This document shows positions 34,951 through 44,184 of a stretch of 64,000 bases of DNA, one piece after another. Source of the stretch: an uncultured Anaerococcus sp. (GTDB lineage Bacteria > Bacillota > Clostridia > Tissierellales > Peptoniphilaceae). A program made the position numbers and the translations under genes. Location of the stretch: NCBI RefSeq assembly GCF_943912385.1, contig NZ_CALTTY010000006.1, forward strand, positions 32,610-96,609. Direction: 5' to 3'. Position 1 is the first letter of the stretch; every line of letters starts with the position of its first letter. The notes under the pieces were generated by a model that worked only from the letters and a program-made list of their open reading frames with translations, was not told the DNA's origin and searched no databases.

Positions 34951-35251
34951 ATTAGATATTATTACTAAGACGCTAGATGAAAAGCTAGCTGAAGATGTAA
35001 ATATTATAAAATTAGAAGATTCATCTGTTGCTGATTATTTTGTAGTTGCTACAGGAACTAATATAAATCAAACGAAAGCATTAGCAGATTATATAGAGGA
35101 AGCTCTACACAAAGAAGGTTTTGAGGTCAACTCAAAAGAAGGTCTTCGTGAGGGTGAGTGGATTTTGATTGATGTATCAGATGTTATAGTCCATATCTTC
35201 ACGAAAAAACAAAGAGAGTTTTATGATTTAGATAATTTGTGGGAGAATTAA
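34943..35251 (+). CDS. rsfS: ribosomal silencing factor RsfS
   Basis: RsfS binds L14 on the 50S subunit and blocks subunit joining when nutrients are short. The 102-residue protein has the conserved SVADYFVVATG, GEWILIDVSDVIVHIF and FYDLDNLW motifs. Its last codons form the left arm of a terminator hairpin. Confidence 0.96.
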   Translation: MDKLDIITKTLDEKLAEDVNIIKLEDSSVADYFVVATGTNINQTKALADYIEEALHKEGFEVNSKEGLREGEWILIDVSDVIVHIFTKKQREFYDLDNLWEN

Positions 35252-35266
35252 ACTCTCCCACCTTTT
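35239..35266 (+). terminator. terminator overlapping the end of rsfS
   Basis: An 8-bp perfect stem (GTGGGAGA / TCTCCCAC) with a 7-base loop, C, then TTTT. The left arm encodes the last residues of RsfS and the loop contains its stop. Confidence 0.8.
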
Positions 35267-35279
35267 AATAGGAGTCCTT

Positions 35280-35930
35280 ATGCCTAAAGAGAGAAGAGAA
35301 AAAATTATTTTTGCAGGTCTTATATTTTTTGCTTTCTTAATAGCTAATTTATTTTCAAATGGAAGTTTTAAGGGCCTTACAGGTAAAAGTGAAGATGAGA
35401 TCATTATAAATGATTCTACAGAGGATGAGATAGGAAATGATAAATCTAATGATATAAGTGAAGATAATCTTATGAGTAGTGAAATGAAAGTATACATTTC
35501 AGGTGAAGTCATAAACTCAGGAGTTTATGATATAATTGAAGGTGATAGGCTAGATGACCTAGTAAAAAAAGCAGGTGGATTTACAGAAAAAGCAGACTTG
35601 GATTCTATTAATCTTGCCTTAAGATTAGAAGATCAGATGAAAATATACATACCTAATATTGATGAAAATCAAAACATAAATATTAATAACTCTAATCCAA
35701 GCCAGGGAGTAGTCTCTCAAGATATGGATTTAAGTGGTAATAGCAAAATAAACTTAAATTTCGCTAGTAAAGAAGAGTTAATGACTTTACCAAATATAGG
35801 TGAGAAAAGAGCCCAGGCCATACTAGAATACAGGCAAGAGAAAAAGTTTGAAAAAATTGAAGACATAAAAAATGTAAGCGGCATAGGCGATAAATTTTTT
35901 GAGTCAATGAAAGATTTAATTACAGTATAG
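35280..35930 (+). CDS. comEA: ComEA-family DNA-binding competence protein
   Basis: ComEA binds extracellular double-stranded DNA for uptake. The 216-residue protein has an N-terminal membrane anchor (about 8-25), a linker, an SLBB domain (VYISGEVINSGVYDI) and a C-terminal helix-hairpin-helix pair (LNFASKEELMTLPNIGEKRA and VSGIGDKFFE). AGGAG lies 6 bases upstream. comEB and comEC, which usually follow, are not here; an Rrf2 regulator follows instead. Confidence 0.9.
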   Translation: MPKERREKIIFAGLIFFAFLIANLFSNGSFKGLTGKSEDEIIINDSTEDEIGNDKSNDISEDNLMSSEMKVYISGEVINSGVYDIIEGDRLDDLVKKAGGFTEKADLDSINLALRLEDQMKIYIPNIDENQNININNSNPSQGVVSQDMDLSGNSKINLNFASKEELMTLPNIGEKRAQAILEYRQEKKFEKIEDIKNVSGIGDKFFESMKDLITV

Positions 35931-35938
35931 GGGTATAT

Positions 35939-36340
35939 ATGAAATTATCAACAAGAGGCAGGTACGGTTTAAGGGCTATATGTTATATAGCTGAAAATCA
36001 ATCAAGGGGTTATGTACCTGTTTCCGAAATAAGTGAAAATTTAAGCTTATCAGAAAATTATTTAGAACAACTGGTAAGACTGCTAAAAAAAGACGGCTTG
36101 ATAAAATCAACCAGGGGTCCCAAGGGTGGATATAAGGTAAATAAAGACCTAGCTAGTATTTCTATAGGAGAAATCCTAAGAAGTCTAGAGGGTGATATGA
36201 CAACAAGCGAGTGCGTAAGCGGCAAGGTTAATTGTGAGGATAAGTGCGATACTTATGATTTATTTACAAAACTTGACTACCTTATAAATTCTGCCATGGA
36301 TTCCATAAGCTTAGAAAATATTGTTAAACATGAAATTTAA
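35939..36340 (+). CDS. Rrf2/IscR-family transcriptional regulator
   Basis: A winged-helix regulator of 133 residues beginning MKLSTRGRYGLRA. Three cysteines in the C-terminal part (C-x6-C-x3-C, in SECVSGKVNCEDKC) match the IscR-type cluster ligands, so it may sense iron-sulfur status, although CymR-like members lack a cluster. It sits between comEA and alaS. Possible targets within the window are the cysteine genes and the desulfurase, which is an inference only. Confidence 0.88.
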   Translation: MKLSTRGRYGLRAICYIAENQSRGYVPVSEISENLSLSENYLEQLVRLLKKDGLIKSTRGPKGGYKVNKDLASISIGEILRSLEGDMTTSECVSGKVNCEDKCDTYDLFTKLDYLINSAMDSISLENIVKHEI

Positions 36341-36349
36341 GGAGAACTA

Positions 36350-38968
36350 ATGAAGAATTTAGGAATGAATGAGCTTAGAGAAAGCTATTTAGATTTTTTT
36401 GGAAATGAAAAAAAACATACCTTATTGAAGTCATTTCCTTTAACACCAATTGACGATGACAGTCTATTATTAATAAATGCAGGAATGGCACCTCTTAAAA
36501 AATACTTCACTGGTGAAGTTAAAATGAAAAATGATAGGGCCACATCCTCTCAAAGATGTGTAAGAACTGGTGATATTGAAAGAGTTGGCAAGACTGAGCG
36601 TCACGGCACTTTCTTTGAAATGCTGGGTAATTTTTCTTTTGGTGATTACTTTAAAAAAGAAGCCATAAGCTGGGCTTACGAATTCCTAACAGACAGGCTT
36701 GATATAAATAGAGACGATATTTGGGTAACAGTATATAAAAATGATGACGAGGCTTATAACATTTGGCATGATGAGATAGGTATGCCAGCCGAAAGAATTT
36801 TAAGACAAGGGAAAGAGGATAACTTTTGGGAGCTTGAAGTTGGACCTTGTGGACCTTGTTCAGAAATATTCATTGATAGAGGGATAGAAAAGGCTATCGA
36901 TGAAAATGATAATAAACCTGGAAATGATGATTCTGATAGGTTTATGGAAGTTTGGAATCTTGTATTTACTCAATTTAACAAAGATAACAAAGGCAATTAC
37001 ACTGACTTAAGTCATCCAAATATTGATACTGGAATGGGACTTGAACGAATTGCCATGGTTCTTCAAGACAAGGATAATATTTTTGAAATTGATGTAATGA
37101 AAGAAATAATTTCTGAAATAGAAAAATTATCTAATAAGACTTATAAGGAAAATAAGGCTGATGACGTATCCATAAGAGTAATAGCTGACCATGCCAAAGC
37201 AATGACATTTTTAGTTTCAGATGAGATTATTCCATCTAATGAAAAACGTGGTTATGTTCTAAGAAGACTCATAAGGAGAGCATATAGACATGGAAAGCTT
37301 CTTGGCATAGAAGGGTCTTTCTTAAATAAGATTGTAGATAAGGTTATAGGAACTTACAAGGTAGAGTATGATGAACTTACCCAAAATACGGAAAAAATTC
37401 ATCAAGTAATCAAGGATGAGGAAGAAAGATTCCAAAAAACTATAGACCAAGGCCTTCAAATATTAGAAGATTTAATAGGAAAGATGGAGGCAAGGGGCGA
37501 TAAGATACTTGATGGTAGTGATGCCTTTAAACTATATGATACTTACGGATTTCCTCTTGACTTAACAAAAGAAATTCTTGAAGAAAAAAATCTAGACGTA
37601 GATCAAGTACGATTTGAAGAAGAAATGGAAAAGCAAAGAAATCTGGCAAGAAATGCCAGGAAAACAGATACAGAGCACAAGCATGATAACTTAGCAACTG
37701 ACCATTTAGAGAAAACCCAATTTGTGGGCTATGATAGCTTTGAAATAAAATCTAAAATAATAGCCTTATTTGAAGATGGAGAGGAGAAATCTTCGATAAA
37801 AGAAGGTAGCAAAGGTATAGTAGTAAGTAATAAGACTTCATTTTATCCAGAAGGTGGCGGACAGGTTTCTGATACCGGATATATCAAAACTAATGATGGT
37901 TTTGCGAAGGTTGTAGATGTTCAAAAGAAAAATGATCTTATCTTCCATTATATAGAAGTTAGTGAAGGTTTTATTAAAAAAGAATCTGAAGCTTGCTTTG
38001 TAATTAATATAGAAAGAAGATTAGATATACAAAGAAACCACTCGGCTACCCACTTACTAGACAAGGCATTAAAAGATGTATTAGAAGCTGACATAAAACA
38101 AGCAGGTTCCCTAGTAGATGAAAACAAACTTAGATTTGACTTTACCTTTAATAGAGCTCTAAAAGATGATGAATTAAGAGAAATTGAAAGAAATATAAAT
38201 AAGGTAATAAGGGAAAATCTAGTTGTCAAAAAAGAATACATGGACTATAAGAAGTCGGAAGAACTTGGTGCTGTAGCCTTATTTGAAGATAAATACAAGG
38301 AAGTTGTTAGAGTTGTTTCTATGGGAGACTACTCTATTGAATTATGTGGTGGTTGCCATGTAAATAACACTTCTGAGGTTCTAATTTTCAAGATAAAATC
38401 TGAATCTTCGGCAGCAGCTGGTATTAGAAGAATAGAAGCTATTACCGGTAAGGCTGTTTATGAAGAAATGGTAAAAAAAGAAGATACTTTAAGAGAAATA
38501 GCCAGTCGATTAGACTCCAATGCTAATAATATCTTTGAAAAAATAAATTCACTTAAAAATGATATAGAGTCAAAAGATAGTGAAATTAAAAGACTTAAAT
38601 CTCAATCAAACAAAGATATCTATGGAGAATTAAAGTCAAAGATAAAAAGTATCAATGGCGTAAATCTACTAATAGCTAAATTTGAAAATGTTAGCATTGA
38701 TGAATTAAGAGAATTAGAAAACAAATTGAAAAGTGAATACGATAATTTAATTATTGTTTTTGCAACTGTCAGTGATAAAATTGTCTTTACTGTCTCAGTA
38801 GACGATAAACTTACTGATGAATATAACGCCGGCAAAATAGTTAAAGAGATAGCGCAAATAGCTGGAGGCAATGGTGGCGGTAGAAAGAATTTCGCTCAAG
38901 CAGGCGGAAGCGATATTAAAGCCTTGAGTAAGGCACTTAACAGAGCTTATGAAATCATAAAGGAGTAA
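36350..38968 (+). CDS. alaS: alanyl-tRNA synthetase
   Basis: AlaRS charges tRNA-Ala and edits misacylated Ser/Gly. The N-terminal class II core (residues 1-240) has the HGTFFEMLGNFSFGDYFK motif and GMGLERIAM. The editing domain carries HSATH and CGGCH zinc/active-site motifs (about 560-675), and a C-Ala domain with GGGR follows. At 872 residues it is full length. GGAG precedes the ATG. The order alaS-ireB-ruvX-DUF1292 is conserved in Firmicutes. Confidence 0.97.
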   Translation: MKNLGMNELRESYLDFFGNEKKHTLLKSFPLTPIDDDSLLLINAGMAPLKKYFTGEVKMKNDRATSSQRCVRTGDIERVGKTERHGTFFEMLGNFSFGDYFKKEAISWAYEFLTDRLDINRDDIWVTVYKNDDEAYNIWHDEIGMPAERILRQGKEDNFWELEVGPCGPCSEIFIDRGIEKAIDENDNKPGNDDSDRFMEVWNLVFTQFNKDNKGNYTDLSHPNIDTGMGLERIAMVLQDKDNIFEIDVMKEIISEIEKLSNKTYKENKADDVSIRVIADHAKAMTFLVSDEIIPSNEKRGYVLRRLIRRAYRHGKLLGIEGSFLNKIVDKVIGTYKVEYDELTQNTEKIHQVIKDEEERFQKTIDQGLQILEDLIGKMEARGDKILDGSDAFKLYDTYGFPLDLTKEILEEKNLDVDQVRFEEEMEKQRNLARNARKTDTEHKHDNLATDHLEKTQFVGYDSFEIKSKIIALFEDGEEKSSIKEGSKGIVVSNKTSFYPEGGGQVSDTGYIKTNDGFAKVVDVQKKNDLIFHYIEVSEGFIKKESEACFVINIERRLDIQRNHSATHLLDKALKDVLEADIKQAGSLVDENKLRFDFTFNRALKDDELREIERNINKVIRENLVVKKEYMDYKKSEELGAVALFEDKYKEVVRVVSMGDYSIELCGGCHVNNTSEVLIFKIKSESSAAAGIRRIEAITGKAVYEEMVKKEDTLREIASRLDSNANNIFEKINSLKNDIESKDSEIKRLKSQSNKDIYGELKSKIKSINGVNLLIAKFENVSIDELRELENKLKSEYDNLIIVFATVSDKIVFTVSVDDKLTDEYNAGKIVKEIAQIAGGNGGGRKNFAQAGGSDIKALSKALNRAYEIIKE

Positions 38969-38971
38969 AAA

Positions 38972-39232
38972 ATGACCGATAAAAATAAGCTTAATGAAAC
39001 TATGCTTTTTAAAAGAGATGATATAGAAAAGGATAATATTAGAGAAATTCTGACTACAGTTTATAAAGCTTTAGAAGAAAAGGGATATAAGCCAAGTTCT
39101 CAGATAGTAGGTTATCTTCTTTCAGGAGATCCAACCTATGTTACAGCCCATAACAATGCTCGTAAACTAATAAGAGCTGTTGATAGAGATAAAATTCTTG
39201 AAGAACTATTAGATAATTACATCAATGACTAG
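38972..39232 (+). CDS. IreB-family regulatory phosphoprotein (UPF0297)
   Basis: The 86-residue protein has the conserved DNIREILTTVYKALEEKGY and GYLLSGDPTYVT blocks. In Enterococcus, IreB is phosphorylated by the kinase IreK and affects cephalosporin tolerance. It starts 3 bases after alaS and overlaps ruvX by 8 bases. Confidence 0.93.
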   Translation: MTDKNKLNETMLFKRDDIEKDNIREILTTVYKALEEKGYKPSSQIVGYLLSGDPTYVTAHNNARKLIRAVDRDKILEELLDNYIND

Positions 39233-39644
39233 GATAATGGGACTTGATGTTGGAGATAAGACTATTGGTGTCGCAATAAGCGACCCAATGTCTATTACCG
39301 CCCAACCATACGAAACAATAAAAAGAAAAAAGGCAAAGATTGATATAGATAGGATTGCTGAAATTGTAGAAATAGAAGGTATATCAAAAATTGTAGTGGG
39401 CCTACCTAAGAATATGAATAACTCAATTGGTCCACAAGCAATGAAAGTAATAAGCTTTGTAGATTTGATAAAAAAAGAAATTGATATTGAAATAATATAT
39501 GAAGATGAAAGACTTACAACTATCCAATCTGAATCAGTATTAATTGATATGAATGTTAAACGAGAAAATCGTAAAAAACATATTGATAAAATTGCCGCTA
39601 GTTTTATATTGCAAAGTTTTTTAGACAGGAGAAGTAATGGATAG
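39225..39644 (+). CDS. ruvX: RuvX/YqgF-family putative Holliday junction resolvase / pre-16S rRNA nuclease
   Basis: An RNase H-fold nuclease of 139 residues. The start MGLDVGDKTIGVA holds the first catalytic aspartate, and VGLPKNMN, EDERLTT and HIDKIAASFIL are conserved. YqgF is now mostly linked to 16S rRNA 5'-end maturation. It overlaps ireB and the DUF1292 gene by 8 bases each. Confidence 0.94.
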   Translation: MTRIMGLDVGDKTIGVAISDPMSITAQPYETIKRKKAKIDIDRIAEIVEIEGISKIVVGLPKNMNNSIGPQAMKVISFVDLIKKEIDIEIIYEDERLTTIQSESVLIDMNVKRENRKKHIDKIAASFILQSFLDRRSNG

Positions 39645-39879
39645 TATCTTTTTACTGGATGAAAATGATAATGAAGTTGAATTTAATATAATAGATACAT
39701 TCGGAATAGATGATAAAAATTATGCCGCCCTCGAAGAAGTCGGTGATGATAAGATTTTAATTGTGGAGGTCCTTAATAATAGTGACCTAATCCAGTTTAA
39801 AACCATAGAAAATCAAAAAGAATTAGATGAAATAATCAAATTGTATGAAGAAATGAAAAGAGAAAATGATGAATATTAA
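39637..39879 (+). CDS. DUF1292 (YrzB) family protein
   Basis: An 80-residue acidic protein with DENDNEVEFNIIDTFGIDDKNY-like opening and YAALEEV, typical of DUF1292. Its function is unknown, but its fixed place after ruvX supports the call. It overlaps fur by 14 bases. Confidence 0.88.
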   Translation: MDSIFLLDENDNEVEFNIIDTFGIDDKNYAALEEVGDDKILIVEVLNNSDLIQFKTIENQKELDEIIKLYEEMKRENDEY

Positions 39880-40309
39880 ACAAGTAAAGGAAATTTTTGA
39901 TCAAAACAATCAAAAACTAACCAAACAAAGAGAACTAATTTTTAATGTTCTAAAAAATTCATCAGAGAAACACCTTACACCAGAACAACTCTTTTCTATT
40001 GTCCACCAAGATCACAAGCAAGTAGGTATTGCAACAGTATATAGAACCTTAAATATTTTTGAGGAACTAGGCATAGTCAACAAACAAGAGTTTACAGACC
40101 AGGCCTATACTTATGAACTAATAGATCCAGAAAGAGATCACCATGATCATATTATCTGCACATCTTGTGGAAAAATATTAGAAGATGAATTCTTGTCGGT
40201 GGAAGATGTAAAAGATTCATTAAAGAAAAATTATGATTTTGATTTATCTTATTATTCTCTAAGAATTTATGGAATCTGTTCCGATTGTCAGAATAATAAG
40301 GAGAAATAA
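39866..40309 (+). CDS. Fur-family metal- or peroxide-responsive repressor
   Basis: A winged helix N-terminal region (KLTKQRELIFNVL; GIATVYRTLNIFEELG) is followed by the metal-sensing dimer domain with HHDHIICTSCGK and a second CxxC (CSDC) near the end, so a structural zinc site is complete. Two adjacent ATGs (39866 and 39869) make the start ambiguous by one codon. Fur, PerR or Zur specificity cannot be separated from sequence. It overlaps rnj by one base. Confidence 0.9.
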   Translation: MMNIKQVKEIFDQNNQKLTKQRELIFNVLKNSSEKHLTPEQLFSIVHQDHKQVGIATVYRTLNIFEELGIVNKQEFTDQAYTYELIDPERDHHDHIICTSCGKILEDEFLSVEDVKDSLKKNYDFDLSYYSLRIYGICSDCQNNKEK

Positions 40310-41985
40310 TGGCAAATGAAAATAAGTTAAGGGTAATCCCAATAGGTGGATTACACGAAGTAGGTAAGAACTGTACATTGGTAGAATATGGAAACGACGC
40401 GATAATGATAGACTGTGGTCTAACATTTCCAGATGAAGAAATGCTGGGTGTAGACATAGTTATTCCTGATTTTACCTATGTTGAAGAAAATAAACACAAA
40501 TTAAGGGGCATATTTGTAACCCATGGTCACGAAGACCACGTAGGTGCAATCCCTTATTTCTTAAAAAACATTGATACAAATGTATACTGCTCTAAGTTAA
40601 CCAAGGGTCTTATAGAAAACAAATTTAAAGAACATGGCCTTAATAAAAATAAAATTAAGATGGTCAATGTAAACAACACTGTAAAAGCTGGTCGCTTAAG
40701 TGCGGAATTTATTAGAGTAAGCCACTCTATACCCGATGCTTGTGCCATAGCAGTTAAATCTCCAATTGGAACAATAATTTTCACTGGAGATTTTAAAATG
40801 GACTTTACACCTATAGATAATGATCCAACAGATATACAAAGGATTGCAGAACTAGGTAAAAAAGGCGTACTAGCATTATTTGCAGACTCTACAAATGTTG
40901 AGAGAGAAGGATTTTCCCTAAGCGAAAAGGTAGTCGGAGAGACCTTTGTGAAGATATTTGGTCAGGCTAAATCCAGAATTATTGTCGCAACCTTTGCTTC
41001 AAACCTGCATAGAGTCCAACAAATTATAACAGCAGCTGAAAAATACAACAGGAAAGTTGCCCTATCAGGTAGGTCAATGTTAAATAACGTTAGGATTGCA
41101 AGCGAGCTAGGATATCTAAAAATTAAAAAGAATACCCTAATCGACATGAAGTCAATAAAAAAATATGCAGATGATGAACTAGTTATCCTATCTACAGGTA
41201 CCCAAGGTGAGCCTCTGAGCGCCCTTACAAGGATGGCAAATAGAGAACATAGGCAAATTAGCCTAAATGAAACAGATACTGTAATACTATCATCTTCAGC
41301 CATTCCAGGAAATGAAATGGCAATTAATACGACAATAAATAACCTAACAAAAATAGGATGTAAGATTGTCTATTCATCCTTAGCAAAGGTTCACGCTTCA
41401 GGACACGCCTGCCAAGAAGAAATAAAGTTGATGTACCAATTAATAACTCCAAAATATTTAATTCCTGCCCATGGTGAAATTAGACAATTAAGTAAACATG
41501 CTGAAATTGCTATGGATATGGGTCAACCTAAAGAAAATATATTTATTTGTGAAAATGGTGATGTTATTGAATTTACAAAAAAATCAGCAGCTAAGAAAGG
41601 CAAGGTTCAAGCAGGAAACGTCCTTGTTGATGGCTCAGGAATTGGTGATGTAGGCAATATTGTCCTTAAAGATAGGAAACATCTTTCTGAAGACGGTTTG
41701 ATGGTTGTATCAATAACATTTGATAGACATACTCAAGAGCTTCTTGCAGGACCAGAAATTGTCTCACGTGGCTTTGTATATGTAAAAGAAAATCAAGATA
41801 TTATAGAAAATGCTAAGGATATAGTTCTAAGATCTATAAATAAGTGTAAAAAGCAAGAAATCAAGGCCTTAAGCCAGATTAAATACCAAATAAGAGAAGA
41901 TTTAAAATCATATATCTACAATGAACTTGGTAGAGACCCAATGATTTTACCTGTAATATCAGAGCTTGAAAATGGGAAATATTAA
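40309..41985 (+). CDS. rnj: ribonuclease J
   Basis: RNase J combines 5'-3' exonuclease and endonuclease activity in mRNA decay. The metallo-beta-lactamase site is THGHEDHVGAIPYF (about 71-84), followed by a beta-CASP domain (VATFASNLHRVQQI; SGHA) and a C-terminal extension. At 558 residues it is standard. With rny elsewhere in the window, both main Firmicute decay nucleases are present. Only one RNase J gene is seen here. Confidence 0.95.
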   Translation: MANENKLRVIPIGGLHEVGKNCTLVEYGNDAIMIDCGLTFPDEEMLGVDIVIPDFTYVEENKHKLRGIFVTHGHEDHVGAIPYFLKNIDTNVYCSKLTKGLIENKFKEHGLNKNKIKMVNVNNTVKAGRLSAEFIRVSHSIPDACAIAVKSPIGTIIFTGDFKMDFTPIDNDPTDIQRIAELGKKGVLALFADSTNVEREGFSLSEKVVGETFVKIFGQAKSRIIVATFASNLHRVQQIITAAEKYNRKVALSGRSMLNNVRIASELGYLKIKKNTLIDMKSIKKYADDELVILSTGTQGEPLSALTRMANREHRQISLNETDTVILSSSAIPGNEMAINTTINNLTKIGCKIVYSSLAKVHASGHACQEEIKLMYQLITPKYLIPAHGEIRQLSKHAEIAMDMGQPKENIFICENGDVIEFTKKSAAKKGKVQAGNVLVDGSGIGDVGNIVLKDRKHLSEDGLMVVSITFDRHTQELLAGPEIVSRGFVYVKENQDIIENAKDIVLRSINKCKKQEIKALSQIKYQIREDLKSYIYNELGRDPMILPVISELENGKY

Positions 41986-42607
41986 TTACGACTATACATC
42001 CCTCTTTATTGAAGATTTGATAAATGATACTGACTTTGTTGCCATCAGAAAATACGCTATGGAAAATAATGTTCCAATTATGAATAGCCAGACTAAAGAG
42101 TTAATCATAAGTATACTTAAGATTTTAAAGCCTAAAAAAATTCTTGAAATAGGCACTGCCATTGGTTATTCTGCCCTATGTTTTGAAAAATACACTGGGG
42201 CTGAAATTACAACAATAGAACTTGATGAAAACACAGCAACTATCGCTAGAAGAAATTTTGAAAAATATAATGTAAATGTCAACTTAATTAATGGTGACGC
42301 AATGAAAGCCTTGAGAAATTTAAATCAAGGCTTTGATTTTGTTTTTATTGATGCAAACAAGTCTAGGTACCTAGATTATTTTAAAATGACTAGCAAGCTT
42401 ATAAATAAAGATGGAATTATTATTGCAGACAATGTTCTCTTTAGGGGAGAAGTTTGCAATGATGAAATAATGGAAAAAAGAAAGAATACTTTAGTAAAAA
42501 GGCTTAGGAACTTCCTAGCTTATATTACAGACCTTGAAGATTTTACTAGCTCTGTTATACCTATTGGAGATGGATTAACCCTAAGCGTAAGGAGAGATAA
42601 TGACTAA
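41972..42607 (+). CDS. trmR: tRNA 5-hydroxyuridine methyltransferase TrmR (O-methyltransferase)
   Basis: A SAM-dependent class I methyltransferase with EIGTAIGYSALCF and the acidic motif TIELDEN, and FIDANKSRY. Its pairing with a U32 family gene matches Bacillus TrmR (YrrM), which methylates 5-hydroxyuridine 34 of tRNA. I place the start at ATG 41972, inside the end of rnj, rather than at the TTG 6 bases before it. It overlaps the next gene by 8 bases. Confidence 0.85.
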   Translation: MGNINYDYTSLFIEDLINDTDFVAIRKYAMENNVPIMNSQTKELIISILKILKPKKILEIGTAIGYSALCFEKYTGAEITTIELDENTATIARRNFEKYNVNVNLINGDAMKALRNLNQGFDFVFIDANKSRYLDYFKMTSKLINKDGIIIADNVLFRGEVCNDEIMEKRKNTLVKRLRNFLAYITDLEDFTSSVIPIGDGLTLSVRRDND

Positions 42608-43835
42608 CAAGAAAGTAGAATTATTAGCCCCCGCAGGAGATTTCGAAAAATTAAAAACAGCAATTAAATTTGGTGCAGATGCAGTATATCTAGCTGGAGA
42701 TAATTTTGGCCTAAGAGCCAACGCTAAAAATTTTAACAATGAAGAACTTAAAAAAGCAGTAGCCTATGCCCATGAAAGAAATGTAAGAGTTCATGTAACT
42801 ATGAATATTATGCCACATGACGGCGACATGGAGGGTATTGTAGATTACTTAGAAAATTTAAATACTATAGGAATAGATGCCCTAATAATATCTGATCCAG
42901 GTATTTTTGCCCTTGCTAAAAAACATACTAACATTGATCTTCATATTTCAACCCAGGCATCAGTAACAAATTCAGCAACTGTTAATTTTTGGTATGATAT
43001 GGGAGCTAAGAGGATAATCTTAGCCCGTGAACTATCTCTTAAAGAAATAATAGAAATAAGGAAAAATGCTCCTTGTGACATGGAAATAGAATGCTTCATC
43101 CACGGTGCCATGTGCATTTCTTATTCTGGTAGGTGTCTCTTATCAAGTTATATGACTGGTCGTGATGCTAATAGAGGAGATTGCGCTCAACCTTGCAGGT
43201 GGAAGTACTCTCTTCAAGAGGAAACTAGACCTGGTGAGTATTATCCTATTGAAGAAGATGGTCAGGGTGGAACCTTTATCATGAATTCTAAAGACTTATG
43301 TCTAATAGATGAGGTGGATAAACTTATCGAAGCAGGCATAGATAGTTTTAAAATAGAAGGAAGGATGAAGACTCCTTTCTATGTAGCGACAGTAATTAGG
43401 TCATATAGGCAAGTGATTGATAGCTACTATGAGTGTGAGTTTAGTAAAGATTTAGCTAATAAATATTTTGAAGAAATAAATAAGGCTAGTCACAGACACT
43501 TTACTAAGGGTTTCTTTCACAACAAGCCAGATGAAAATGATCAAATCTATACAACATCATCTTATATAAGAAATTACGACTTTATAGGAATAGTAAAAGA
43601 TTATGATAAAGATACTAAGATTGCTACTATTGAACAAAGAAACAGGTTTTTCAAGGGAGATGAAATAGAAATATTCGGTAATAGCAAAGATTTTTATAGC
43701 CTTACAATTGACTATATGGAGGATGAAAAAGGGAAAGAATTAGAAGTTGCTAATAGACCAAAGAATTTGGTAAAGATTAAAATTGACCTCCCACTAGAAA
43801 AAGGAGATATACTAAGAAAGAAAATAGAAGATTAA
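42600..43835 (+). CDS. trhP: U32-family tRNA hydroxylation protein TrhP
   Basis: A 411-residue peptidase-U32 family protein. The conserved ECFIHGAMCISYSGRCLLS and CAQPCRWKY hold four cysteines that fit the iron-sulfur site of TrhP, needed for prephenate-dependent hydroxylation of uridine 34. The preceding trmR acts in the next step, so substrate and context agree. The product is not a protease despite the family name. Confidence 0.9.
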   Translation: MTNKKVELLAPAGDFEKLKTAIKFGADAVYLAGDNFGLRANAKNFNNEELKKAVAYAHERNVRVHVTMNIMPHDGDMEGIVDYLENLNTIGIDALIISDPGIFALAKKHTNIDLHISTQASVTNSATVNFWYDMGAKRIILARELSLKEIIEIRKNAPCDMEIECFIHGAMCISYSGRCLLSSYMTGRDANRGDCAQPCRWKYSLQEETRPGEYYPIEEDGQGGTFIMNSKDLCLIDEVDKLIEAGIDSFKIEGRMKTPFYVATVIRSYRQVIDSYYECEFSKDLANKYFEEINKASHRHFTKGFFHNKPDENDQIYTTSSYIRNYDFIGIVKDYDKDTKIATIEQRNRFFKGDEIEIFGNSKDFYSLTIDYMEDEKGKELEVANRPKNLVKIKIDLPLEKGDILRKKIED

Positions 43836-43863
43836 AAAAAGCTAGCTCAAAGGCTAGCTTTTT
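43836..43863. terminator. bidirectional terminator between trhP and the 43870 gene
   Basis: AAAAAGCTAGC and GCTAGCTTTTT form an 11-bp perfect stem with a 6-base loop. A-rich and T-rich flanks let it work on both strands for the two convergent genes. Confidence 0.85.
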
Positions 43864-43869
43864 CAATTA

Positions 43870-44100
43870 TTAGTCTTCTGATGGATTTTCTGAGAAATCT
43901 GCTCTTGTTCTTCTGGCTTCTGCACCAACGTTAGAGTTTTCATCAGCTTCATCTGAAATTGATCTAATGTTTTCTTGGTCAGGGCTTAGTTTTTTATCTA
44001 AAGATTCGCCGCCAGTTTCCTTATTTTCTTCTCTAACCTTTTTATCAAGTTCATCATTTCCTCTGTATTGGTTTTCATTTGAAATTTTTTGATTTGCCAT
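43870..44100 (-). CDS. small acidic disordered protein, unknown
   Basis: The 76-residue product starts at the ATG at 44100, preceded by AGGAG; an upstream in-frame ATG is not used. It is hydrophilic and rich in E, D, N and S with no cysteine or hydrophobic core, so it is probably disordered. It has its own promoter and a terminator, and codon use matches neighbours, so it is a real gene. No family is recognised. Confidence 0.6.
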   Translation of the reverse strand: MANQKISNENQYRGNDELDKKVREENKETGGESLDKKLSPDQENIRSISDEADENSNVGAEARRTRADFSENPSED

Positions 44101-44144
44101 AATATCTCCTTTTACTTCATGAATTATGTACTTCCTATACATTA

Positions 44145-44173
44145 ATGATAACATATTTTTATAAAATTTACAA
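44145..44173 (-). promoter_or_regulatory. promoter for the 76-aa protein gene
   Basis: Read on the minus strand: TTGTAA (44173-44168), a 17-base spacer and TATCAT (44150-44145), with TGT before the -10. Predicted leader is about 38 bases. Confidence 0.6.
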
Positions 44174-44184
44174 ACTATTTATTA

